Source: Polynucleobacter necessarius
GTDB taxonomy: Bacteria; Pseudomonadota; Gammaproteobacteria; Burkholderiales; Burkholderiaceae
Assembly: GCF_900095175.1 (NCBI RefSeq)
Contig: NZ_LT606946.1
Location: 1,269,416 to 1,333,415 of the forward strand
DNA: 64,000 nt
Reading direction: 5' to 3'
Program-made: the position numbers and the translations under genes
Shown here: positions 35,898-43,791 of the stretch, piece by piece
Position numbering within the stretch: the stretch's first letter is position 1
How the letters are laid out: each line of letters starts with the position of its first letter
Notes under the pieces: model-generated
Databases searched by the model: none
What the model was told of the DNA's origin: nothing
Seen by the model: the letters and a program-made list of their open reading frames with translations, nothing else

Positions 35898-36631
35898 ACT
35901 TTTAATAAATGATAAAGGTTACGCAACATTCCAGCAGTAGCACCCCAGATAAAACGATTTTCATAGAGCATTGAATAAAACCGACGACTACCCTGATCAC
36001 TCTCCCAGATCCGCACTTGATGATTTGCGGGATCCATTAAAAAATGTAAAGGCACTTCAAACACATCTGCTACTTCAAAAGCATCTAAGACATATTCTGC
36101 CTGAGGTTTTACAAATCCAACAACTGGCGTCACACTATAGCCCGAAACCGTTAAATACTGAGGTAAATGGCCGATGATCTCCACTGCAGCTCGATCAAGC
36201 CCGATTTCTTCTTCACTCTCCCGCAAAGCAGTGTCATGAGGGTCAGCATCACCCGGGTCCATGCGACCGCCTGGAAAGCTAATTTGACCAGCATGATCAT
36301 GTAAATGATCGGTTCTCTGGGTTAGCAAAACAGATAAGCCTTCACTCCTCAGCAACAAAGGAATTAAAACTGCTGCCTGAGTAATCTTCCCAGCCGCCTG
36401 ACGCTTGGCAATAATATCGGCAGCAATCACCTGGCGATTTTCATCGGTAATCTCTGGATGCCAAACTGGGGGGCTCTGAAAGCGACTTTTCAAAGCCAAA
36501 GGATCCAGAACATGCTGGGCTACCTTAGCCTGATCGTGACACACCTCATGAATCGGAATAGCCTGCGCATCAAAACCCAGTGGAGCTGCGGCACTCAATC
36601 TTTGATCTTGGGGTTTGGACTTTTGTGTCAT
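35894..36631 (-). CDS. Nudix hydrolase, CoA pyrophosphatase (NudL-like)
   Basis: Hydrolyses the pyrophosphate of CoA and its derivatives. The Nudix box is GGRMDPGDADPHDTALRE followed by SEEEIGL, matching GX5EX7REUXEEXGU with an Asp in place of the first Glu; upstream lie QRTDHLHDHAGQISFPGG, the UPF0035/NudL signature. The 245-residue protein has an N-terminal part of about 65 residues before the domain. Its stop overlaps the CobD-family start (ATGA). A terminator separates it from rplS. Confidence 0.88.
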   Translation of the reverse strand: MTQKSKPQDQRLSAAAPLGFDAQAIPIHEVCHDQAKVAQHVLDPLALKSRFQSPPVWHPEITDENRQVIAADIIAKRQAAGKITQAAVLIPLLLRSEGLSVLLTQRTDHLHDHAGQISFPGGRMDPGDADPHDTALRESEEEIGLDRAAVEIIGHLPQYLTVSGYSVTPVVGFVKPQAEYVLDAFEVADVFEVPLHFLMDPANHQVRIWESDQGSRRFYSMLYENRFIWGATAGMLRNLYHLLKV

Positions 36632-36650
36632 TCGCTTATTTTAGGGGAAT

Positions 36651-36674
36651 AAAAAAGGCGGCCTAGGCCGCCTT
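36651..36674 (-). terminator. intrinsic terminator of the rpsP-rimM-trmD-rplS operon
   Basis: AAGGCGGCCTAGGCCGCCTT (36655-36674) is a perfect 20-bp palindrome; on the minus strand it is followed by a T run (the As at 36649-36656). It lies 20 bp after the rplS stop and before the nudix start. Confidence 0.9.
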
Positions 36675-36695
36675 CTTTTTGGATTAAAGCAAACC

Positions 36696-37094
36696 TTATT
36701 CCGCTGCTGTCTCAGCAACTGCTTTAACTTTGCGTGCAGGAAGTTTTTCTTTAATACGTGCAGACTTACCTGAACGATCACGCAAGTAGTACAACTTCGC
36801 GCGGCGCACATCACCGCGACGCTTAACTTCAATGCTAGCGATCAATGGTGAGTAAGTTTGGAATGTACGCTCTACACCTTCGCCAGATGAAATCTTGCGA
36901 ACGATAAAGCTGGAATTGAGTCCGCGATTGCGCTTAGCAATCACAACGCCTTCAAAGGCCTGGGTACGCTTACGTGTACCTTCAACTACGTTTACACCAA
37001 CAACTACTGTGTCGCCAGGAGCGAAAGTAGGAAGTACTTTGTTAGCACTTAAGCGAGCAATTTCTTCTTGCTCAATTTTTTCGATCAAATTCAT
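36696..37094 (-). CDS. rplS: 50S ribosomal protein L19
   Basis: Large-subunit protein at the 30S-50S interface. The translation (132 residues) begins [15 protein letters not shown] and contains [33 protein letters not shown], and the conserved [17 protein letters not shown] near the end. It closes the rpsP-rimM-trmD-rplS operon with a 126-bp gap to trmD. ATG with AAGGA upstream. Confidence 0.98.
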   Translation of the reverse strand: MNLIEKIEQEEIARLSANKVLPTFAPGDTVVVGVNVVEGTRKRTQAFEGVVIAKRNRGLNSSFIVRKISSGEGVERTFQTYSPLIASIEVKRRGDVRRAKLYYLRDRSGKSARIKEKLPARKVKAVAETAAE

Positions 37095-37220
37095 TATTAA
37101 TCCTTAAACATCTTGTCAGCGTTTAATCCCGAGATTTTCATCAACGGACCAGACAGAGGATGCAGTTAAAACCATTTCACTAAATCAAAACACGAACACT
37201 TCATTCAAAACCATAATCAC

Positions 37221-37967
37221 TTACAGCGTTCGAAGAAATTGCTCATCTTCTTTACTTAGCAACCCATTTGCTCTTGCTGATTTAATTAAATCAGATCTAA
37301 GCTTGAACGTCAGCTCTAAAGACTTCTGCCGACGCCAATCCGCTATTTTAGCGTGATGTCCGCCCAAAAGCACGTCTGGAACAGCTAAATTTTCATATAT
37401 TTCAGGGCGGGTGTAGTGCGGATAGTCCAAAAGGCCATTAATAAAGCTATCTTGGACTGCAGATTCTCCATCCCCCAAGGCTCCTGGAATGAGGCGAATT
37501 ACCGCATCCATCATGGTCATAGCGGGTAATTCACCACCAGAAACCACAAAATCACCCATCGAAAGCTGTAAATCGACATTTCGATCAATAAAACGCTGGT
37601 CAACAACCTCATATCGACCGCAAATAAAAGTTAAATTGCCGTAATTGAGGATATCTGTTGCTATCTTCTGAGAAAAGACCTCACCTTGAGGTGCCAGTAG
37701 GCAAATGGGACCAGATTGAATGTTTTGCGCCTGATGAGCTGCTTTAACAGCAGATATCGTGTCTTCCAATGGTTTTGCCATCATGACCATACCGGGACCG
37801 CCGCCATAGGCACGATCATCCACAGTCTTGCGGGGATCAGAACAATAATCCCGAGGATTCCAGAGATTGACCTTAGTGAGACCTTGCTCACAGGCGCGCC
37901 CAGTGATGCCCCACTGCGTTAAGGCAGAGAACATTTCAGGAAATAAGGTGACTACATCAAAGCGCAT
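37221..37967 (-). CDS. trmD: tRNA (guanine(37)-N1)-methyltransferase
   Basis: SPOUT methyltransferase that modifies G37 of tRNAs and prevents +1 frameshifting. The 248-residue protein shows the knot with DFVVSGGELPAMTMMDAVIRL and ICGRYEVVDQRF, and the YGGGPGMVMM loop. It follows rimM with a 36-bp gap. In this operon TrmD is needed in much lower amounts than the ribosomal proteins; the 126-bp gap before rplS may allow that difference. Confidence 0.97.
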   Translation of the reverse strand: MRFDVVTLFPEMFSALTQWGITGRACEQGLTKVNLWNPRDYCSDPRKTVDDRAYGGGPGMVMMAKPLEDTISAVKAAHQAQNIQSGPICLLAPQGEVFSQKIATDILNYGNLTFICGRYEVVDQRFIDRNVDLQLSMGDFVVSGGELPAMTMMDAVIRLIPGALGDGESAVQDSFINGLLDYPHYTRPEIYENLAVPDVLLGGHHAKIADWRRQKSLELTFKLRSDLIKSARANGLLSKEDEQFLRTL

Positions 37968-38003
37968 ATTGGAAATGAAAGATCAGTTACTTTTTTGAGC
38001 CCA

Positions 38004-38567
38004 CTACCAGTCAAGCTGCCAATCTAGAGTAATGAGTCTATTAGCTAAGTCAACGTTTTGCACCACTTCTTTTACGAAAGGCACCAACTGTTTTACTGTT
38101 TTAGCTTCTGGATCGCCAAGAGCAATGATTCCATGCGCCCCGTTATCGTTGACGTCAATCACCTCACCCAGACTCTCGCCTTGAAGATTAATTGCTTTAC
38201 AGCCGATCAGATCAACCCAGTAATAACTATCACTTTCTACCTTCGGAAATACTTCACGTGCAACTAATATGCGAGCACCTTTTAAAGCCTCGGCCTGATC
38301 ACGATCAGTGATGCCATCTAAGGCAATCACTACGGTACCGCTATGCATCTTGGCCTGTTTTACTTTGTATAGCTTTAATGAAGCTTGCTCATGAGACGCA
38401 GCAACACCCGCACTCCGACGGGGAATGAGAGATAACCAAAGTTCTTTGCTAGATAAGAGGGCTACGGGATCGGCGGAATGAGGGCGAACCTTAATCTGAC
38501 CTTGTAAGCCTTGAGCATCTTGAACTGCGCCGAGCTCAATCAAATCATCTAGGGAAAGTGTATTCAT
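38004..38567 (-). CDS. rimM: ribosome maturation factor RimM
   Basis: Binds ribosomal protein S19 and helps assemble the 30S head. Two beta-barrel parts are visible: the N-terminal part with ELGAVQDAQGLQGQIKVRPHS (in part) and the PRC barrel with YYWVDLIGCKAINLQGESLGEV followed by PFVKEVVQNVDLANRLITLDW. The 187-residue length is usual. A hairpin sits between it and rpsP. Confidence 0.96.
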   Translation of the reverse strand: MNTLSLDDLIELGAVQDAQGLQGQIKVRPHSADPVALLSSKELWLSLIPRRSAGVAASHEQASLKLYKVKQAKMHSGTVVIALDGITDRDQAEALKGARILVAREVFPKVESDSYYWVDLIGCKAINLQGESLGEVIDVNDNGAHGIIALGDPEAKTVKQLVPFVKEVVQNVDLANRLITLDWQLDW

Positions 38568-38616
38568 ATTGAAGCTACCTCAACTCCCCAAATAACACTA
38601 CCAGTAAATTCTGCTA

Positions 38617-38649
38617 CCAAAGACTTCATCATTAAGAGAAAGTCTTTGG
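38617..38649. other. hairpin between rpsP and rimM
   Basis: CCAAAGACTT (38617-38626) pairs with AAGTCTTTGG (38640-38649) around a 13-base loop. On the minus strand the hairpin lies just past the rpsP stop and has no T run after it, so it is more likely an mRNA-stability or processing signal than a terminator. A second copy of AAGTCTTT at 38655-38662 is part of the rpsP end. Confidence 0.5.
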
Positions 38650-38660
38650 ATTTGAAGTCT

Positions 38661-38906
38661 TTAGACTGCAGGATTGTTTTTGATCAAACGAACTACTGTT
38701 GGAGAGATCTGCGCGCCAACACCAGTCCAATAGGTCAAACGATCTTGAGCAATACGCATTGCTTGCTCACTCGCTGCTGCCTGTGGATTGAAGTAACCAA
38801 TACGCTCGATAAAGCTCGAGTCGCGACGATTGCGCTTGTCTGTAGCCACGATGCTATAAAAAGGGCGCTTCTTTGAACCGCCGCGTGCCAGTCGAATGAC
38901 GACCAT
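38661..38906 (-). CDS. rpsP: 30S ribosomal protein S16
   Basis: Early-assembling protein of the small subunit. The 81-residue protein reads [20 protein letters not shown] and has [15 protein letters not shown], the usual S16 pattern. It is the first gene of the rpsP-rimM-trmD-rplS operon. The ATG at 38906 has GGAATA upstream. Confidence 0.98.
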   Translation of the reverse strand: MVVIRLARGGSKKRPFYSIVATDKRNRRDSSFIERIGYFNPQAAASEQAMRIAQDRLTYWTGVGAQISPTVVRLIKNNPAV

Positions 38907-39033
38907 ACTTATTCCTTAAAGTCTAAAATGAAAACAGGTTGATTACAACCCAATGAAATTACTACAAAATCTTGGGCTCCAACTAACTGAGCAAATTAAC
39001 AAAACAAATGCACGGTATAGCGGAAAATCTCAT

Positions 39034-39039
39034 ATTCTA
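39034..39039 (-). promoter_or_regulatory. candidate -10 box for the rpsP operon
   Basis: The minus strand reads TAGAAT here, about 128 bases before the rpsP start, with only a weak -35-like TGGATC at 39057-39062 (17-base spacing). The gap 38907-39159, between rpsP and the divergent lipoprotein gene, holds no convincing gene. A ribosomal operon promoter must lie in it; this is the best candidate by eye. Confidence 0.35.
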
Positions 39040-39159
39040 GACGAAAACCCCTACTTGATCCACCTATTTAAGCGGGCACCCTTTTAGCTTCAACAGTAGA
39101 ATAGATTGCAATCAAACCTAAAATAATTATTAAAAACAATCACTTACAGAAATATCGAG

Positions 39160-39684
39160 ATGAAAACTGCCATTTTTAGACCCTCCAGAGGCCCTATAAA
39201 GCGCTTTTTTCTCATTCTTTCCTGCCTCAGCTTAGGTTTTTTGACTGCTTGCGCCAACGTGATTCCACCCTGCACCGCCAAAATTAGTCCTCCCAGCACT
39301 GAATTCCGAAACACCAAATGGGAGCTAGTTCGCTGGAATCTAGCGCCCAATGCCAGAGGCGAGGTGCGTGCCAGACAAATCCCTCAGGGTGACAATAGCA
39401 ACCCAATCCAAATTATCTTTGACGCTAATGGTGAACGTGTGAGTGGGTCTACAGGATGCAATCGATTTACCGCTCGCATTACTGAAGATGCCAGAGGCTT
39501 CACACTTGATCAAATAGCAACTACAAAGATGGCCTGCACACCACAACGCATGGAGCTAGAGAATGACTTTCTCTATGAATTAAATGATTACCGCTCGATT
39601 GTGCGCAATGGCGATCAACTATTGATGATTGGCGCGGATCGTCAAGTCTTAAGCTTTATGCAAAAAAGTAGTTCGCCAAAATAA
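39160..39684 (+). CDS. META-domain (HslJ-like) lipoprotein
   Basis: A 174-residue protein with a signal sequence ending in the lipobox LTAC (Cys31), so it is probably an outer-membrane or periplasmic lipoprotein. The rest is a META/HslJ-type domain: NTKWELVRW near the start, SGSTGCNRFTARI in the middle, and TTKMACTPQRMELENDFL, which is characteristic. HslJ-like proteins are linked to heat shock and novobiocin resistance in E. coli; the function here is unknown. A possible promoter is not clear upstream. Confidence 0.82.
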   Translation: MKTAIFRPSRGPIKRFFLILSCLSLGFLTACANVIPPCTAKISPPSTEFRNTKWELVRWNLAPNARGEVRARQIPQGDNSNPIQIIFDANGERVSGSTGCNRFTARITEDARGFTLDQIATTKMACTPQRMELENDFLYELNDYRSIVRNGDQLLMIGADRQVLSFMQKSSSPK

Positions 39685-39727
39685 AATATCTCATTATTGA
39701 AATTAAAGTTCATCACTGAAAGTTTGA

Positions 39728-40174
39728 ATGAAAAAATACAAACTCCTATTCTGCTCGCTCGGGTTATTTTTTCCCGGGACCGGCTTGAACTGTTTTTATT
39801 TGCAAGGACTTAAATCCTTCTGGGGCTGGGCTCAACTATTTTCATTTATTGGTGGAATTGCTGGTTGGCTCATCCTTAAAGACTCGCAATTTAATTCTGC
39901 GCCTGGATGGATTCTCATCACTTTTGGCTTTATCAGCTTCGAAGCGAGCTGGCTAACCACCATCGCCTATGGTTTGCGCGCTGATGAAAAGTGGGATGCA
40001 GAATTCAATCCAAACATAGATCCGAGCAAAGCCACCAAATCAGGCTGGCCAGTCGTATTAACTGTAATCTTTTCTTTAGTATTTGGCGCAGGTGTAATGA
40101 TGACCTTCCTCGCCATTGCCTTTGAGCAATTCTTTATTTCGCAGCTTCAGGAAGCAAAAAAGCTATCCCAGTAA
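39728..40174 (+). CDS. small multi-helix membrane protein (TM2-like), function unknown
   Basis: A 148-residue protein with about four hydrophobic segments (near 6-26, 35-52, 60-83, 108-135). The first part (LFFPGTGLNCFYLQGLKSFWGWAQL) recalls the TM2/NINE-family pattern of a glycine-rich turn followed by a second helix, but the match is weak. It lies 43 bp after the META lipoprotein and may be cotranscribed. Its stop codon is in the loop of a terminator hairpin. Confidence 0.6.
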   Translation: MKKYKLLFCSLGLFFPGTGLNCFYLQGLKSFWGWAQLFSFIGGIAGWLILKDSQFNSAPGWILITFGFISFEASWLTTIAYGLRADEKWDAEFNPNIDPSKATKSGWPVVLTVIFSLVFGAGVMMTFLAIAFEQFFISQLQEAKKLSQ

Positions 40175-40188
40175 TACGGATAGCTTTT
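40156..40188. terminator. shared terminator at the end of the TM2-like gene and the acyl-CoA cassette
   Basis: AAGCTATCC (40160-40168) pairs with GGATAGCTT (40178-40186) around a 9-base loop that contains the stop codon of the membrane protein gene. The plus strand continues TTTTAG; the minus strand continues with a six-T run. It can end both the plus-strand gene and the minus-strand acyl-CoA dehydrogenase transcript, whose stop is at 40216. Confidence 0.75.
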
Positions 40189-40215
40189 AGAATGGCGGTG
40201 ACAGTTTTTTAAATC

Positions 40216-42003
40216 CTAAAATTGCTCCGCTGTCAGCGCATTAGTGGAATGACCGCTCTCTAGAATCGAGGTTGCTAGAGCTTGAGATTGTGGCAATAGA
40301 TTTTCCGCAAAGAAGCGAGCCGTAGCAATCTTGGCATCATAGAAACTAGGGTCACCCGCACGCAACTCTTGGGCAGCGAGTAAGGCGCGCGCCATTTGCC
40401 ATGCGCCCAATACCAAGCCGCATAAACGTAAATAAGCAAAGCTACCGGCGTACACAGCCTTAACATCTGTCTTTGCATTTGCCACAATAAACTCAACAGC
40501 AGATTCAAAAGCAATACGTGCCGCGGTTAATTGCTGCAGCACTGCCTTTGCATCGGCAGTACCGCTGCTTGCGAGATCTTTTTCAGTTTGCTGAATTTTT
40601 TCAGAGAATAGTTTTGCAGTTGCGCCACCATCACGCACCGTTTTTCTACCAATCAGATCATTTGCCTGAATAGCTGTAGTGCCCTCATAGATTGTCAGAA
40701 TACGAGCATCACGGTAGTGCTGCGCCGCACCCGTCTCCTCAATAAAACCCATACCGCCATGCACTTGCACACCGAGGCTAGCTACCTCAATCGACATTTC
40801 AGTTGAGAAGCTTTTCACAATCGGCACCAGAAATTCATAAACCGCCTGACTCTGCTTGCGAGCGGCTTCATCAGGGGATGCATGTTGGGCATCATATGCA
40901 GCCGCAGCGTAATAAGCCAAGGCTCTAGATGCCTCAATATAGCCGCGCATAGTCATCAGCATCCGCTTTACATCTGGCTGATGAATAATTGCTACAGGGC
41001 CTGGAGAGCCGGCTAGATCGCGACTCTGCACTCGGTCTTTTGCATACTGCACCGCCTTTTGATATGCACGCTCTGCAACCGCAATACCCTGCATACCAAC
41101 TGCAAACCGAGCTGCATTCATCATTACGAACATGTATTCCAGGCCGCGATTTTCTTCGCCTACTAAATATCCAGTTGCGCCACCATGATCGCCAAACTGT
41201 AAAACTGCAGTTGGGCTAGCCTTGATGCCAAGCTTGTGTTCAATCGAGACACAGTGAACATCATTACGCTCACCAAGTGAGCCATCTGCATTCACTAAGA
41301 ACTTTGGCACCACAAATATAGAAATGCCTTTAACGCCTTCTGGCGCATCTGGCGTTCTAGCTAATACGAGATGGGCAATATTCTTTGCCATGTCGTGCTC
41401 ACCATAGGTGATATAGATCTTGGTGCCAGAAATTTTGTATGTGCCATCAGCTTGGGGCATAGCACGAGCACGCACCATTGATAGATCAGAGCCAGCTTGA
41501 GGCTCTGTGAGACACATGGATCCAGTCCACTCTCCAGAAATCATCTTAGGCACATAGCGCTCTTGCAACTCAGGGCTTGCTGCAGTTAACAAAGCCTCAA
41601 TTGCACCATCGGTCAGCATTGGGCACAAAGCAAACGATAAGCTAGCTGAATGAACCATCTCAAAACAAGCTGTTGCAATGAGCTTTGGTAAACCTTGACC
41701 ACCGAACTCTGCAGGATGAACAACGCCCTGCCAACCTGCTGCAGCAAATTGCTCAAAAGCATCTTTAAAGCCAGGTGTAGTTGTAACGATGCCGCCCTTT
41801 AAAGAGCTAGGATTTTGATCACCAGCCCAATTAAGGGGGGCTACAACGTCTTGATTGAATTTGGCAGACTCCTCCAAAATTGCTGGTGCTAAATCGACAT
41901 CAGCTCCAGCCTCAGCATAGGAAGGGTAAGAAACAACCTGAGATAGCCCCGCTAGTTCGTTCATCACAAATAGCATGTCTTTTACTGGGGCTACATACGG
42001 CAT
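40216..42003 (-). CDS. acyl-CoA dehydrogenase (DmdC-like subfamily)
   Basis: FAD-dependent alpha-beta dehydrogenase of acyl-CoA esters that passes electrons to ETF. The 595-residue length, the extended N-terminus (MPYVAPVKDMLFVMNELAGL) and the C-terminal extra domain place it in the long subfamily that includes DmdC, 3-methylmercaptopropionyl-CoA dehydrogenase. The catalytic Glu440 lies in IYEGTTAIQANDLIGRK, and CLTEPQAGSDLS is the family signature. The true substrate could be a fatty acyl-CoA or a methylthio acid; sequence alone does not decide. It lies 44 bp downstream of etfA and is probably in one operon with it. Confidence 0.88.
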   Translation of the reverse strand: MPYVAPVKDMLFVMNELAGLSQVVSYPSYAEAGADVDLAPAILEESAKFNQDVVAPLNWAGDQNPSSLKGGIVTTTPGFKDAFEQFAAAGWQGVVHPAEFGGQGLPKLIATACFEMVHSASLSFALCPMLTDGAIEALLTAASPELQERYVPKMISGEWTGSMCLTEPQAGSDLSMVRARAMPQADGTYKISGTKIYITYGEHDMAKNIAHLVLARTPDAPEGVKGISIFVVPKFLVNADGSLGERNDVHCVSIEHKLGIKASPTAVLQFGDHGGATGYLVGEENRGLEYMFVMMNAARFAVGMQGIAVAERAYQKAVQYAKDRVQSRDLAGSPGPVAIIHQPDVKRMLMTMRGYIEASRALAYYAAAAYDAQHASPDEAARKQSQAVYEFLVPIVKSFSTEMSIEVASLGVQVHGGMGFIEETGAAQHYRDARILTIYEGTTAIQANDLIGRKTVRDGGATAKLFSEKIQQTEKDLASSGTADAKAVLQQLTAARIAFESAVEFIVANAKTDVKAVYAGSFAYLRLCGLVLGAWQMARALLAAQELRAGDPSFYDAKIATARFFAENLLPQSQALATSILESGHSTNALTAEQF

Positions 42004-42047
42004 AAGTATTCCTATGGATTAGGCCTAAAGATAGTTAAAGGGGTGTC

Positions 42048-42983
42048 CTAGCCAAGCAAGTTAGTCAGTTCAGGTACAGCAGTATTTAGGTCGGCAACGA
42101 GACCGTAATCAGCAACGCTAAAGATTGGCGCTTCAGGATCTTTATTAATTGCTACGATCACCTTGGAGTCTTTCATGCCAGCTAAATGCTGAATCGCACC
42201 AGAGATACCTACTGCGATATACAGCTGTGGAGCAACAATCTTGCCAGTCTGGCCCACTTGATAATCATTTGGGACATAACCGGCATCTACCGCAGCACGG
42301 GAAGCACCCAAAGCAGCGCCTAGCTTATCCGCCAAGGGTACAACAATCTCTTGGTACTTTTCACCAGAACCTAAACCGCGACCACCGGATACGATGATTT
42401 TGGCAGCAGTCAGCTCAGGACGATCTGACTTAGTCAGCTCGCGACCCACAAAAGAAGATTTGCCAGAAACCTCAGTAGCCGCTTGCTTGTCTACTGCAGC
42501 AGATCCGCCGCTTGCAGTAACCGGATCAAAACCGGTTGTACGAACAGTAATCACTTTGACGGGGTCGGTGGATTGCACAGTAGCAATCGCATTGCCGGCG
42601 TAAATGGGGCGCTCAAAAGTGTCAGGTGAGACAACCTTAGTGATATCCGATAACTGTGCAACATCTAACTTTGCAGCTACCCTTGGCAATACATTCTTAC
42701 CATTGGCAGTTGCTGGTGCCAAGATGTGGCTATAACCATTAGCAATCGAAAGAATCTGCGCGGCTAAAGGTTCAGCGAGTTGATCTGCTAAAGATGGGGC
42801 ATCCACCTGAATCACTTTACGCACTCCAGCAATTTGAGCAGCAGCAGAAGCGGCAGCATCTGAGCCACTACCAGCCACCAATACATCTACTTCTGGGGAG
42901 CACTGCAAAGCAGTTGCTACCGCATTGAGTGTGGCTGCTTTTAAAGATTGATTATCGTGTTCAGCAATAACGAGTGCGGCCAT
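42048..42983 (-). CDS. etfA: electron transfer flavoprotein alpha subunit
   Basis: FAD-binding subunit of ETF, which takes electrons from acyl-CoA dehydrogenases to ETF:quinone oxidoreductase. The 311-residue protein has the C-terminal FAD domain with SGGRGLGSGEKYQEIV, GASRAAVDAGYVPNDYQVGQTGKIV (in part) and PQLYIAVGISGAIQHLAGM. Its start codon directly follows the etfB stop (TAAATG). Confidence 0.97.
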   Translation of the reverse strand: MAALVIAEHDNQSLKAATLNAVATALQCSPEVDVLVAGSGSDAAASAAAQIAGVRKVIQVDAPSLADQLAEPLAAQILSIANGYSHILAPATANGKNVLPRVAAKLDVAQLSDITKVVSPDTFERPIYAGNAIATVQSTDPVKVITVRTTGFDPVTASGGSAAVDKQAATEVSGKSSFVGRELTKSDRPELTAAKIIVSGGRGLGSGEKYQEIVVPLADKLGAALGASRAAVDAGYVPNDYQVGQTGKIVAPQLYIAVGISGAIQHLAGMKDSKVIVAINKDPEAPIFSVADYGLVADLNTAVPELTNLLG

Positions 42984-43733
42984 TTAAATCACCTTCGCTT
43001 CATTTTTAAGTTTATCTACTAAAGCCGCTACATCAGCCACCATCACACCAGCAGAGCGCTTTGGGGGCTCTTCCACTTTGAGAGTTTTAAGACGTGGAGC
43101 AATATCTACGCCAAGCTCTTCAGGCTTCACAATTTCCAAAGCCTTCTTCTTTGCCTTCATGATGTTTGGCAAAGTTACATAACGCGGCTCATTTAAACGC
43201 AAGTCAGTAGTAATAACCGCAGGCAAGGTAATCGCGATTGTTTCTAAACCGCCATCTACCTCGCGAGTCACACTTGCTTTACCGTCTGCAACCACTACTT
43301 TGGAAGCAAAAGTTGCTTGCGGAATATCCATCAAGCCAGCCAACATCTGACCAGTCTGATTACTGTCGTCATCAATTGCCTGCTTACCCAAAATCACGAT
43401 CTGAGCTTGCTCTTTTTCAGAGAGCGCCTTGAGAATTTTTGCAACTGCTAAAGGTTGTAATTCAGCATCGGCTTCTACCAAGATGGCGCGATCTGCACCA
43501 ATCGCTAATGCAGTACGCAAGGTTTCTTGACATTGCGTTGGGCCAGCAGAAACGACCACCACCTCAGTTGCTACACCAGCCTCTTTTAGTCGAACAGCTT
43601 CCTCAACTGCAATCTCATCAAATGGGTTCATGCTCATTTTGACGTTTGCCAAATCGACACCAGAGTTATCCGACTTCACCCGAATTTTGACGTTGTAATC
43701 AACAACGCGTTTTACTGCCACTAAGATTTTCAT
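42984..43733 (-). CDS. etfB: electron transfer flavoprotein beta subunit
   Basis: AMP-binding ETF subunit of 249 residues. [20 protein letters not shown] opens it, followed by [18 protein letters not shown], the nucleotide-site segment [15 protein letters not shown], and the recognition loop [18 protein letters not shown] that contacts partner dehydrogenases. It is directly joined to etfA. The etfBA-dehydrogenase order gives a self-contained electron path. Confidence 0.97.
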   Translation of the reverse strand: MKILVAVKRVVDYNVKIRVKSDNSGVDLANVKMSMNPFDEIAVEEAVRLKEAGVATEVVVVSAGPTQCQETLRTALAIGADRAILVEADAELQPLAVAKILKALSEKEQAQIVILGKQAIDDDSNQTGQMLAGLMDIPQATFASKVVVADGKASVTREVDGGLETIAITLPAVITTDLRLNEPRYVTLPNIMKAKKKALEIVKPEELGVDIAPRLKTLKVEEPPKRSAGVMVADVAALVDKLKNEAKVI

Positions 43734-43791
43734 GCTGAATTCTCTATTTTTGAGTAACTTTTCTAGTTTATCCGTCTAGCAAGAATTAGAG

